Origin: Pseudomonas oryzagri
GTDB taxonomy: Bacteria; Pseudomonadota; Gammaproteobacteria; Pseudomonadales; Pseudomonadaceae
Length of the DNA: 64,000 nucleotides
NCBI RefSeq assembly: GCF_020831405.1
Contig: NZ_JAJHPU010000046.1
Coordinates: 55,262-119,261 of the forward strand
Reading direction: 5' to 3'
How positions within the stretch are numbered: position 1 is the first letter of the stretch; every line of letters starts with the position of its first letter. The notes beneath the pieces were generated by a model. That model was not told the origin of the DNA. It searched no databases and saw nothing but the letters and a program-made list of their open reading frames with translations. Positions 57,334 through 64,000 of the stretch are shown piece by piece. The translations under genes and the position numbers were made by a program.

Positions 57334-57780
57334 ATGCATTGCCGCGGCTTCACCCTGGTCGAGCTGATTCTGGTGATTGTAATCGCCGGCATCCTTGCCG
57401 CCGTGGTGGGACCGCGGTTCTTCGAGCGTCAGGTGTTCGACGACCGTCTGTATGCCGAGGAGGTCCGCGCCGGCCTGCGCCATGCACAGAAGCTGGCGCT
57501 GGCCGGGGGCTGTCATATCCGCTTCCGCCTCGATACTACCGGATACCAGGTGCTGCGCGATGCCGATTGCGAGGGCAGCGGCACCACCTTTACGTCCAGC
57601 GTAATCGATCCCTCGACGGGGCAGGCGCCCTACGCGGGGACGCCGCCGGCCGGTACGCTGCTATCGAGCGCGTTCAGCGTCGACTTCGACGCCCTCGGCC
57701 GGCCCAGCCAGGCGGTCAGCGTCACTCTAGGCTCCGGCCATGCCGTTCGCGTCGAGGCTGAAACGGGGTTTGTGCCATGA
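57334..57780 (+). CDS. mshC: MSHA minor pilin MshC
   Basis: A 148-residue pseudopilin with leader MHCRG and mature start FTLVELILVIVIAGILAAV. The order after mshA and the GspH-like region with YAEEVRAGLRHAQKLAL match MshC. Two cysteines follow. It starts 4 bp after the second pilin's stop and overlaps mshD by four bases. Confidence 0.85.
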   Translation: MHCRGFTLVELILVIVIAGILAAVVGPRFFERQVFDDRLYAEEVRAGLRHAQKLALAGGCHIRFRLDTTGYQVLRDADCEGSGTTFTSSVIDPSTGQAPYAGTPPAGTLLSSAFSVDFDALGRPSQAVSVTLGSGHAVRVEAETGFVP

Positions 57781-58274
57781 GGCACCAGCGCGGTATGACC
57801 CTGGTCGAGCTGGTGGTCGCCATCGTCATCGTTGGCATCGCCGCGGCGGCGCTTTACGGCGCCATGGCGACCATCGGCGGGCGCTCCGCCGACCCGATGC
57901 TGCGCCAGCAGGGCCTGGCCATCGCCGAGGCCTATCTGGAGGAAATCCTCGCCCGGAACTTCCTCGATCCGACCAGCCATACCCAGTGTCCGCCACCGCC
58001 GGCGGCGCGCACCGCGTTCGACAACACCTGCGACTACGCCGGTCTCGACGACGCGGGCGCCCGCGGCTCCGATGGCGCCCTGATTGCCGGGCTGCAGGAC
58101 TACCGGGTGCGCGTCGTTGTCACCCCGCAGGCCTTCAATGGCCTGACCGCCGCGGCGGCGCTGCAGGTGGCGGTGACGGTCGAGACGCCGGACGGCCAGC
58201 GACTGAGTCTCGCCGGCTGGCGTACTTGCTATGGCGAGTACGATGGCGCGGGGGCCTACGCATGCGTGCCCTGA
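57777..58274 (+). CDS. mshD: MSHA minor pilin MshD
   Basis: A 165-residue pseudopilin with leader MRHQRG and mature start MTLVELVVAIVIVGIA. The +1 residue is methionine rather than phenylalanine, which prepilin peptidases generally tolerate. Glu5 is kept. It overlaps mshC and mshO. The GspI-like segment LAIAEAYLEEILAR follows. Confidence 0.85.
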   Translation: MRHQRGMTLVELVVAIVIVGIAAAALYGAMATIGGRSADPMLRQQGLAIAEAYLEEILARNFLDPTSHTQCPPPPAARTAFDNTCDYAGLDDAGARGSDGALIAGLQDYRVRVVVTPQAFNGLTAAAALQVAVTVETPDGQRLSLAGWRTCYGEYDGAGAYACVP

Positions 58275-59134
58275 GCACTGCCCGCAGAGGCCGCCAGCGC
58301 GGCTTCACGCTGGTCGAGCTGATTCTGGTGATCGTCCTCTGCGGAATCGTCGGGGCGATGGTCAGCAGCGTGCTGTCGCGCCCGCTGGAGGGCTTCGTCG
58401 CCCAGAGCCGGCGCGCCGAACTGGTGGACATCGGTGCCGGCGCGCTCAATCGCATGCAGCGCGACATCCGCATGGCGGTGCCCGGTTCGGTGCGGGTCAG
58501 CGCCGATGGCCAGGCGCTGGAGCTGCTGCTGATCCACAGCGCCGGGCGCTACCTGCCCAACCGTCCTCTCGACAACAGCCTGAACTTTTCCGCCACCCCG
58601 GCTGCGCAATGCAACGGTCCGCTGGTGGCCGGTGTGCCTGCCTGCGACGTGCTGCAGGTTTTCGCCCCGGACTTCGTACCGCCGGCCTCCGGCTGGCTGG
58701 TGGTCGCCAGCAGCCTGTTCAGTCCGTGGTCGGCGAGCAACCCGGGCAGCATCACTCCGACCAATAGTGTCTTCACCCGCCTGGCCGAGTCGAACACGGC
58801 GGCCTGGCCCGGCATCAGCCTAATCCGCGTCACCCCGCCGGGTGGCGCCTTCGCCTTCGCCGCGCCATCGGCGCAGCGGCGCATCTACTTCGCCGATCGG
58901 GTGGTCGGTTACCGTTGCAGTGGCGGCCAATTGCTGCGCTATGAGCACGACCAGTTGCAGGCCACACTGCCCGCGACCCTACCGGCCGCCGGCCGTCTGC
59001 AGGCCGACCGCGTGACCAGCTGCGACTTCCGCTTCGCCAGCGCGAGCAGCCTGGCCAGCCTGCAACTGAGCATCGGCGCGGGCGGGGAGAGCATCCGGCT
59101 GGCCCAGCAGGTACAGGTGAACAATGCGCCCTGA
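58262..59134 (+). CDS. mshO: MSHA minor pilin MshO
   Basis: A 290-residue pseudopilin, larger than the others, like GspJ/MshO. The leader is longer (MRALSTARRGRQRG), and the mature start is FTLVELILVIVLCGIVGAM with Glu5. The ATG lies inside mshD. The C-terminal domain is beta-rich and likely forms part of the pilus tip. Confidence 0.85.
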   Translation: MRALSTARRGRQRGFTLVELILVIVLCGIVGAMVSSVLSRPLEGFVAQSRRAELVDIGAGALNRMQRDIRMAVPGSVRVSADGQALELLLIHSAGRYLPNRPLDNSLNFSATPAAQCNGPLVAGVPACDVLQVFAPDFVPPASGWLVVASSLFSPWSASNPGSITPTNSVFTRLAESNTAAWPGISLIRVTPPGGAFAFAAPSAQRRIYFADRVVGYRCSGGQLLRYEHDQLQATLPATLPAAGRLQADRVTSCDFRFASASSLASLQLSIGAGGESIRLAQQVQVNNAP

Positions 59135-59558
59135 ACGTGGATTCGCCCTGGTGGCGGCGCTGTTCGTGATGGTCATTATTGCCGTGGTAGTGGCGACCAT
59201 GAGCCGGCTGTCGATCACCCAGAACGCCAGCCTCGATCTAGCCCTGCAGCAGGCGCGCGCCTACCAGGCTGCCCGCGCCGGCCTGGAGTGGGGGCTGCAC
59301 CAGCTGATGGCGGAGAGCAACACCACGGGTCTCTGCCCGGTGGGTAATCCATCCATGGCCGGCAGCGGTCTGAGCGATTTCAGCGTGAGCGTCGCCTGCG
59401 TCAAGCTGCCTTGCGCTGCGGCCATCTGCGCGCAGAGCTATACGGAAGGCATCCGCACTTTCAATTTGTACCGACTGACTGCCACCGCTAGCAACGGTAG
59501 CCCGGATAGCCGGGTGGACTATGCCTGGCGACGGCTGGAAGTGACGGTGGAGCGATGA
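59124..59558 (+). CDS. mshP: MSHA pilin-like protein MshP
   Basis: A 144-residue protein with leader MRPERG and mature start FALVAALFVMVIIAVVV. The Glu5 position is alanine, as in PilX/GspK-type tip proteins. Such proteins usually initiate or cap the fibre. It overlaps mshO by eleven bases and mshQ by four. Confidence 0.82.
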   Translation: MRPERGFALVAALFVMVIIAVVVATMSRLSITQNASLDLALQQARAYQAARAGLEWGLHQLMAESNTTGLCPVGNPSMAGSGLSDFSVSVACVKLPCAAAICAQSYTEGIRTFNLYRLTATASNGSPDSRVDYAWRRLEVTVER

Positions 59559-62278
59559 AGTCGATGCGCCTGGGATATTTGATTCGGGTTTTGCTGGCTG
59601 TGCTGCTGGTTACCGCCAGTCCGGGGGCGTGGGCGGTATTGTGCTCCGATGTTTTTTTCAAAGGTGCTGACGGCGATGGCCTGAATGCCGGGGTCCCATT
59701 ATTGACCTTGCCGGATTTCACCGCGACGCAGTCTCTGGTTGCGGAGAGTCCGCGTGCGGTTCCGGTGAGCAACAGTTACTGGACGGGGGGAACCGCGGCG
59801 AATGGCTGGATATTGACTGCGCCAACTACCGGGACTGCGCGGGTCTTCGTCAAGGGTGATCTGACCATTTCCAACAATGCCGAAATCAACAAAGGAGGGA
59901 AACCGCAGAATCTGATCATCGTGGTCGTCGGCAATCTGGATATCCAGAACAGCAGCAATACCAAACTCAATGCGCTGGTCTATGTGACGGGCAATGTGAC
60001 CATCGGCAACAATCCGGCCATCGCCGGCGGGATTTCCGCGGTGGGCAGTCTGGTGCAGGGCAATAATGTCGTCTACGACTCGAGTGCCATCCCGGCAACG
60101 GACTTCGGTACGCTCTGCGACAATCCCGCCTCGGTCGGCCAGATCAATCACTTCCGCTTCCTGCATGCCACCAGCGGGCTGACCTGCAATCCCTTAGATG
60201 TCACCCTGCAGGCCTGTGCGGATGCCACTTGCAGCCGCTTCTACGAGGGCAGCATCAGTATCACGCTGAGTCCCAGCAGCTGGGCGGGTGGCAATTCGCG
60301 GGCTTTCAGTGGTGGCCAGACACTTTTGAAACTGTACGGCAACTCGCCGGGTTATCTGACTCTCGGAATGAGTGCCGCCCTTCCGGCAGCCAACGGCGCG
60401 CTGCAGTGCCGAACCAGCTCTACCGGCAGTACCACCGATTGCCGGGTGTATTTCGCCGACAGTGGCTTCGTCTTCGATGTGCCGAACCTGCTGGCTGGCA
60501 AGACGCAGACCGGCATCACACTGCAGGCGGTGCGCAAGGACGCCACCAGCCAGTTATGTGTACCGGCATTCGGCCCGGCCACGCGCACGCTCCAGTTTTG
60601 GAGCGATTATGTCGACCCCGGCACGGGGAGTCTGTCGGTGCAGGTGAACGGGGGGGCGGTGTCAGCCAGCGCGGCAGCGCCGACCAGCCTGAACCTGACC
60701 TTCGACAACACGGCGACTACGGTCCTGAATGTGCAATACGCCGATGCCGGGCTCATGCGCCTGAATGCCCAGTATGTCGGCAGCGGCGTCGAGAGCGGCC
60801 TGGTCATGCTCGGCTCGGATCAGTTCGTCAGCAAACCCTACGGTCTGCATATCACCACTCCGGCCGATGCCACCTGTACGGCCGCGAGTCTGGTCGGCTG
60901 CAGCGTGCTGCGCATGGCCGGTGCGAGCTTCCCGCTGAACGTCCGCGCGGTGGCTTGGCAGGCCGATGGCGAAGCGCTGACCGAGGCTGCGCTGCGCGAT
61001 AATCCGAGTACGCCGAATTTCCGCTTGAACGGAATTGCCTTGAGTTCCTCGCTGGTGGCGCCGGCGGCTGCCGTTGGAGGCGTGGCTGGCACCTTTTACC
61101 GTCACGCGGCCGATGGCAGCCGCTCCGCGCTGGCCAGCTACGACCATGCCCTGGGCACGACCACCAGCCTGGATGTAAGCCAGGCTGAGGTCGGTATCTT
61201 CCGCCTGAGCGCGACGCCTGTGGCCGGCAGCTATTTCGGCCAGAGCGTCAGCGGCGGCGAGAGTGCCCTGATCGGCCGTTTCACCCCGGCATATCTGGGC
61301 GTGACCAGCACTGCCAGCTTGACTCCGGCCTGCGGCGCCTTCAGCTATCAGGGGCAAACCATCAGTTTTGCCGGCGGTCAGCCGGGTATTGCCGTCACCG
61401 GCTACAACCGCCAGGGCGAGGTGACGCGCAACTACGACCGCGATCCGTTCTGGCGGCTGGCGCCTCCCCAGCGGCAGTCCTACAGTCTCAGCTCTGCGGC
61501 CAGCAAGCCGAGTCTGGCAAGCCGGCTGCAAAGTCTGGGCAATGCGCAGTCGCTGGCGGTTGCGGACAGCGGTGCTGCCGATGGCAGCCGGGCCTTTAAC
61601 TGGCCGACCGGGACGGGCCGGCAGGCCGATGCGCTGCTCTGGCAGCTGCCGTCGCCGCCCACAGCTGAGGATCTGCCGTTCGTGCTGACCGCCGGGGGGG
61701 AGCATGTGCAGCTGAACGTGCATGCTGGCCAGCTAACCGATCTCGACGGAGTCTGCTATCGCGGCAGCGCCGGTAGTGCGGCCAGCTGCCAGAATTTCAG
61801 CCATGCCGTCGGCGGCACCGAGGTGCGCCTGGGGCGCCTGCGCATCGACGCGGCCAGCGGCCCGGAAAACCAGGGGCTGGATCTGCCCTACTGGCTGGAA
61901 AGCTGGCAGACCTCGACTGGCGGGGCGGTATTCGGGACGACGACGGGAGACAGTTGCTCGCTGTCTGCGCTGGGTCAGGTGGTGCTGTCCAACTTCACCG
62001 GCGATCTGCAGGCGAGCCACTTCCCGACGCCACCCGGCACATTGGGCGCGGCAACTGGCACGCCTACTCCGACGGGAGTCATCAGATTACCGGCGCCCAA
62101 TCACAAGGGCAGCGCGCTGGTGAGCCTGTCCGGCCTGAATGGCGCCACCCCGGCGCTGCCCTGGCTGTTATTCGACTGGGATGGCAACGGCACTCCCGAG
62201 GCGCCCTCGGCCCGGGCGACCTTCGGTGTGTTCTCCGGGCAGCGCGCGCTGATCTTCCGTCGCGAACTCTATCGCTGA
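59555..62278 (+). CDS. mshQ: MSHA-associated secreted protein MshQ
   Basis: A 907-residue secreted protein. The signal peptide covers residues 1-27 (ending AWA). The N-terminal domain is rich in asparagine and short turns and resembles a beta-solenoid. A DUF6701-like C-terminal region follows, ending in FDWDGNGTPEAP and the motif RRELYR. It is the last gene of the MSHA locus, as in Vibrio and Shewanella, and may be a pilus-linked adhesin or tip protein. The first 500 bp are poorer in GC than the flanks, and runs of G6 (59785) and G7 (60650, 61694) occur inside it. Confidence 0.85.
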   Translation: MKSMRLGYLIRVLLAVLLVTASPGAWAVLCSDVFFKGADGDGLNAGVPLLTLPDFTATQSLVAESPRAVPVSNSYWTGGTAANGWILTAPTTGTARVFVKGDLTISNNAEINKGGKPQNLIIVVVGNLDIQNSSNTKLNALVYVTGNVTIGNNPAIAGGISAVGSLVQGNNVVYDSSAIPATDFGTLCDNPASVGQINHFRFLHATSGLTCNPLDVTLQACADATCSRFYEGSISITLSPSSWAGGNSRAFSGGQTLLKLYGNSPGYLTLGMSAALPAANGALQCRTSSTGSTTDCRVYFADSGFVFDVPNLLAGKTQTGITLQAVRKDATSQLCVPAFGPATRTLQFWSDYVDPGTGSLSVQVNGGAVSASAAAPTSLNLTFDNTATTVLNVQYADAGLMRLNAQYVGSGVESGLVMLGSDQFVSKPYGLHITTPADATCTAASLVGCSVLRMAGASFPLNVRAVAWQADGEALTEAALRDNPSTPNFRLNGIALSSSLVAPAAAVGGVAGTFYRHAADGSRSALASYDHALGTTTSLDVSQAEVGIFRLSATPVAGSYFGQSVSGGESALIGRFTPAYLGVTSTASLTPACGAFSYQGQTISFAGGQPGIAVTGYNRQGEVTRNYDRDPFWRLAPPQRQSYSLSSAASKPSLASRLQSLGNAQSLAVADSGAADGSRAFNWPTGTGRQADALLWQLPSPPTAEDLPFVLTAGGEHVQLNVHAGQLTDLDGVCYRGSAGSAASCQNFSHAVGGTEVRLGRLRIDAASGPENQGLDLPYWLESWQTSTGGAVFGTTTGDSCSLSALGQVVLSNFTGDLQASHFPTPPGTLGAATGTPTPTGVIRLPAPNHKGSALVSLSGLNGATPALPWLLFDWDGNGTPEAPSARATFGVFSGQRALIFRRELYR

Positions 62279-62386
62279 GTGCGCACTCTCATGGTGCGCG
62301 TCGCTCATTTGTCGGGCAGGCCTCGGGGGATTGGAGCCAATCCCACAACCCCGATTTTCGCTATTTCCCGACGGCGGCCATGAAAA

Positions 62387-62415
62387 AGCCCCGGACCGCT
62401 GCGCGATCCGGGGCT
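62387..62415 (-). terminator. Terminator of the Bcr/CflA transporter gene
   Basis: GCCCCGGA (62388-62395) and TCCGGGGC (62407-62414) form an 8-bp stem with an 11-nt loop, followed on the minus strand by TTTTTCA. It lies about 100 bp past the transporter stop. The rest of the gap after mshQ holds nothing recognisable. Confidence 0.7.
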
Positions 62416-62515
62416 CTGGGCATAAAAAGGGGATTCCCCGGCCTGCCTGTACCGTGGTCCCCGAAACTGGACGCTATATCTAATGCAGATCGCGTGCCAG
62501 TTTTACGGGAAGCGT

Positions 62516-63709
62516 TCAGGCGATGCTGCGTTCCGGAATGCGGGTCAGCTGCAGGGCCAGCAGGCAGCCCAGGCCCGCGGCGCCGACCACCACGCTCATC
62601 GGCAGCGGGCTGCCATCGTGCAGGGCGCCGACCAGCGCACTGCACGCGGTGCCGAGACCGAACTGCATGGCCACCGCCAGGCCGGCGGCGGCGCCGGCCT
62701 GCTGCGGGAAACGCGCCAGCAGGCTGGCCACGCAGTTGGCGCCGAGCAGCCCGGTGACGCTGACGAACACCAGCAGGCAGGCGACCACCGCGCCCAGCCC
62801 GCCGACGCCGCTGCTGCCGAACAGCGCCAGGCCCAGCCCCGAGAGGGCGGCGGCCGCGGCGCCGTAGCCGAGCAGGCGCTGCGGACCGAGGCGGCCGACC
62901 AGGCGCGCGTTGAGCAGGGTGACGATCATGATGCCGCCGACGTTCAGGGCGAACAGCCAGGCGTAGTGCTGCGGGCTGACGCCGAAATGCTGGATGTAGA
63001 CGAACGGCGAGGCGGTGATGAAGGCGAACATGCCGCCGAACGACAGGCCCATGCACAGGATGTAGCCGAGTGCCTGCGGCTGCCGGGCGATCTGGCCGTA
63101 GGCGCGGAAGGCCGCGCCGAGGGAGGTGCCGCGGGCGTGGCTGGGGTGGGTTTCGGGAATCTTCCAGGCGCTGAGCAGCAGGCACAGGCCGGCGAAGACC
63201 AGCAGCACGGCGAAGATCGCCCGCCAGCCGGCGATGAGGATCAGGTAGCCGCCGACCAGCGGAGCGACCAAGGTGGCGATCATGGTCACCAAGTGCATCA
63301 GCGACAGCACCCTTGCGGCGTCCTTGAGCGGGAACAGGTCGCGCACGATGGTGCGCGCCAGCACCGAGGCGGCAGCGCCGCCGAGCGCCTGCAGGGCGCG
63401 CCAGAACACCAGCTGCTCGGCCTTGGCGGCGAGGATGCAGCCGACGCTGGCGAGCATGTACAGGGCGATGCCGCCGAGCAGCAGGCGGCGCCGGCCGAAG
63501 CGGTCCGACAGGGGACCGTAGAACAGCATGCCGCTGCACAGACCGGCGAGGAAGACGCTGATGGTCAGTTGGATCTGCGACTCCGCCGCGCCGAGGTCGC
63601 TGGCGATCAGCGGCAGGCTGGGCAGGTACATGTCGATCGACAACGGGCCGAAGGCCACCAGCGCGGCGAGCAGGACGATCAGGCGTTGGGGGTTGGCGAC
63701 GACGGACAT
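62516..63709 (-). CDS. Bcr/CflA-family drug exporter (MFS)
   Basis: A 397-residue inner-membrane protein with 12 predicted helices. The first helix region holds FGPLSIDMYLPSLP, a hallmark of Bcr/CflA transporters, and GPLSDRFGRRRLLLGG is the MFS A-motif. These export bicyclomycin, chloramphenicol or other small molecules by proton antiport. Real substrate unknown. The ATG at 63709 has GGAGATCG upstream. Confidence 0.9.
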   Translation of the reverse strand: MSVVANPQRLIVLLAALVAFGPLSIDMYLPSLPLIASDLGAAESQIQLTISVFLAGLCSGMLFYGPLSDRFGRRRLLLGGIALYMLASVGCILAAKAEQLVFWRALQALGGAAASVLARTIVRDLFPLKDAARVLSLMHLVTMIATLVAPLVGGYLILIAGWRAIFAVLLVFAGLCLLLSAWKIPETHPSHARGTSLGAAFRAYGQIARQPQALGYILCMGLSFGGMFAFITASPFVYIQHFGVSPQHYAWLFALNVGGIMIVTLLNARLVGRLGPQRLLGYGAAAAALSGLGLALFGSSGVGGLGAVVACLLVFVSVTGLLGANCVASLLARFPQQAGAAAGLAVAMQFGLGTACSALVGALHDGSPLPMSVVVGAAGLGCLLALQLTRIPERSIA

Positions 63710-63741
63710 GCGATCTCCAGATGAGTGCCGGGTAAAAAGAA

Positions 63742-63765
63742 CAAGGCCGCCCGGAGGCGGCCTTG
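63742..63765 (-). terminator. Terminator of the TRAP permease gene
   Basis: CAAGGCCGCC and GGCGGCCTTG form a 10-bp stem with a 4-nt loop, followed on the minus strand by TTCTTTTTACC. It lies 15 bp past the TRAP gene stop. Confidence 0.85.
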
Positions 63766-63779
63766 GGGTTTGCAGCTTA

Positions 63780-64000
63780 TTACAGGCTGAGCAACCACAG
63801 GCTGATGGACGGGAAGGCCACCAGCAGGACGATGCGCAGCAGGTCCGAACACAGGAACGGGATGATGCCGCGGGCGGTCTCGCCGTAGGGCACATCGCCT
63901 GCGGTGCGCTGCACGATGAACAGGTTCATGCCCAGAGGCGGGTGGATCAGGCCGATCTCCACCACCATCAGGGCGAGGATGCCGAACCAGATCGACTTCT
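63780..64000 (-). CDS. dctM: TRAP transporter large permease (DctM), C-terminal part
   Basis: Only the last 73 codons are in the window; the gene runs off the right edge. The sequence WFGILALMVVEIGLIHPPLGM is the conserved DctM segment, followed by NLFIVQRTAG and a final hydrophobic helix. TRAP transporters take up dicarboxylates and other organic acids with a periplasmic binding protein. The stop and terminator show it is the last gene of its unit. Confidence 0.88.
   Translation of the reverse strand, partial: KSIWFGILALMVVEIGLIHPPLGMNLFIVQRTAGDVPYGETARGIIPFLCSDLLRIVLLVAFPSISLWLLSL

Overview
The window is chromosomal DNA of a high-GC gammaproteobacterium, most likely a member of Pseudomonadaceae (Pseudomonas in the broad sense). 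The evidence is gene content and order. The runs purD-purH-fis-dusB, prmA-accC-accB-aroQ-dsbD, DUF2333-yciH-speA, tRNA-Phe-yggX-mutY-asmA, hisB-hisH-hisA-hisF and ctpA-envC-gpmI-rhodanese-grxC-secB-trmL all match the Pseudomonas core genome as I remember it. The species cannot be fixed from sequence reading alone. I see no rRNA, CRISPR array, insertion sequence, integrase or phage gene.

Layout. 0-7.2 kb: a catabolic cluster on the minus strand (acyl-CoA synthetase, DUF485 protein, ActP-like symporter, start of an acyl-CoA dehydrogenase), divergent from a FixL/FixJ-like two-component pair. 7.5-8 kb: azurin. 8-21.8 kb: a long minus-strand run of housekeeping genes. It includes a RetS-position hybrid kinase without the usual sensor domain, purine genes purD and purH, fis and dusB, a zinc-ribbon membrane protein, prmA, fatty-acid genes accC and accB, aroQ and dsbD. 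22-25.4 kb: DUF2333, yciH and speA on the plus strand. 25.5-30.4 kb: smaller accessory genes (deacetylase-like, tesB, HAD phosphatase, YpfJ-type metallopeptidase, DUF4345, DUF3617). 30.5-34.9 kb: two identical tRNA-Phe genes, yggX-mutY-asmA and a PanM/PanZ-like acetyltransferase. 35-39.3 kb: a histidine operon and a periplasmic binding protein. 39.3-45.6 kb: ctpA, envC-like, gpmI, rhodanese, grxC, secB and trmL. 45.7-62.3 kb: a complete MSHA-type type IV pilus locus. 62.5-64 kb: a Bcr/CflA-type drug exporter and the end of a TRAP transporter permease.

The most notable region is the MSHA locus. It reads, on one strand, mshI, a PilN-like gene, mshJ, K, L, M, N, E, G, F, B, A, a second mshA-like pilin, C, D, O, P and Q. 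Most genes overlap by one to four bases. It encodes an inner-membrane platform (MshI, PilN-like, MshJ, MshG), a secretin with helpers (MshL, MshK, MshM, MshN), an extension ATPase with an apparent c-di-GMP-binding N-terminus (MshE), seven pilin-like proteins and a large secreted MshQ. No prepilin peptidase or retraction ATPase is present, so these would have to come from elsewhere. The pilin genes are visibly poorer in GC than their neighbours.

Three families of short palindromic repeats (REP-like) sit in intergenic gaps after purD, upstream of purH, after accC, after speA and inside the his operon.
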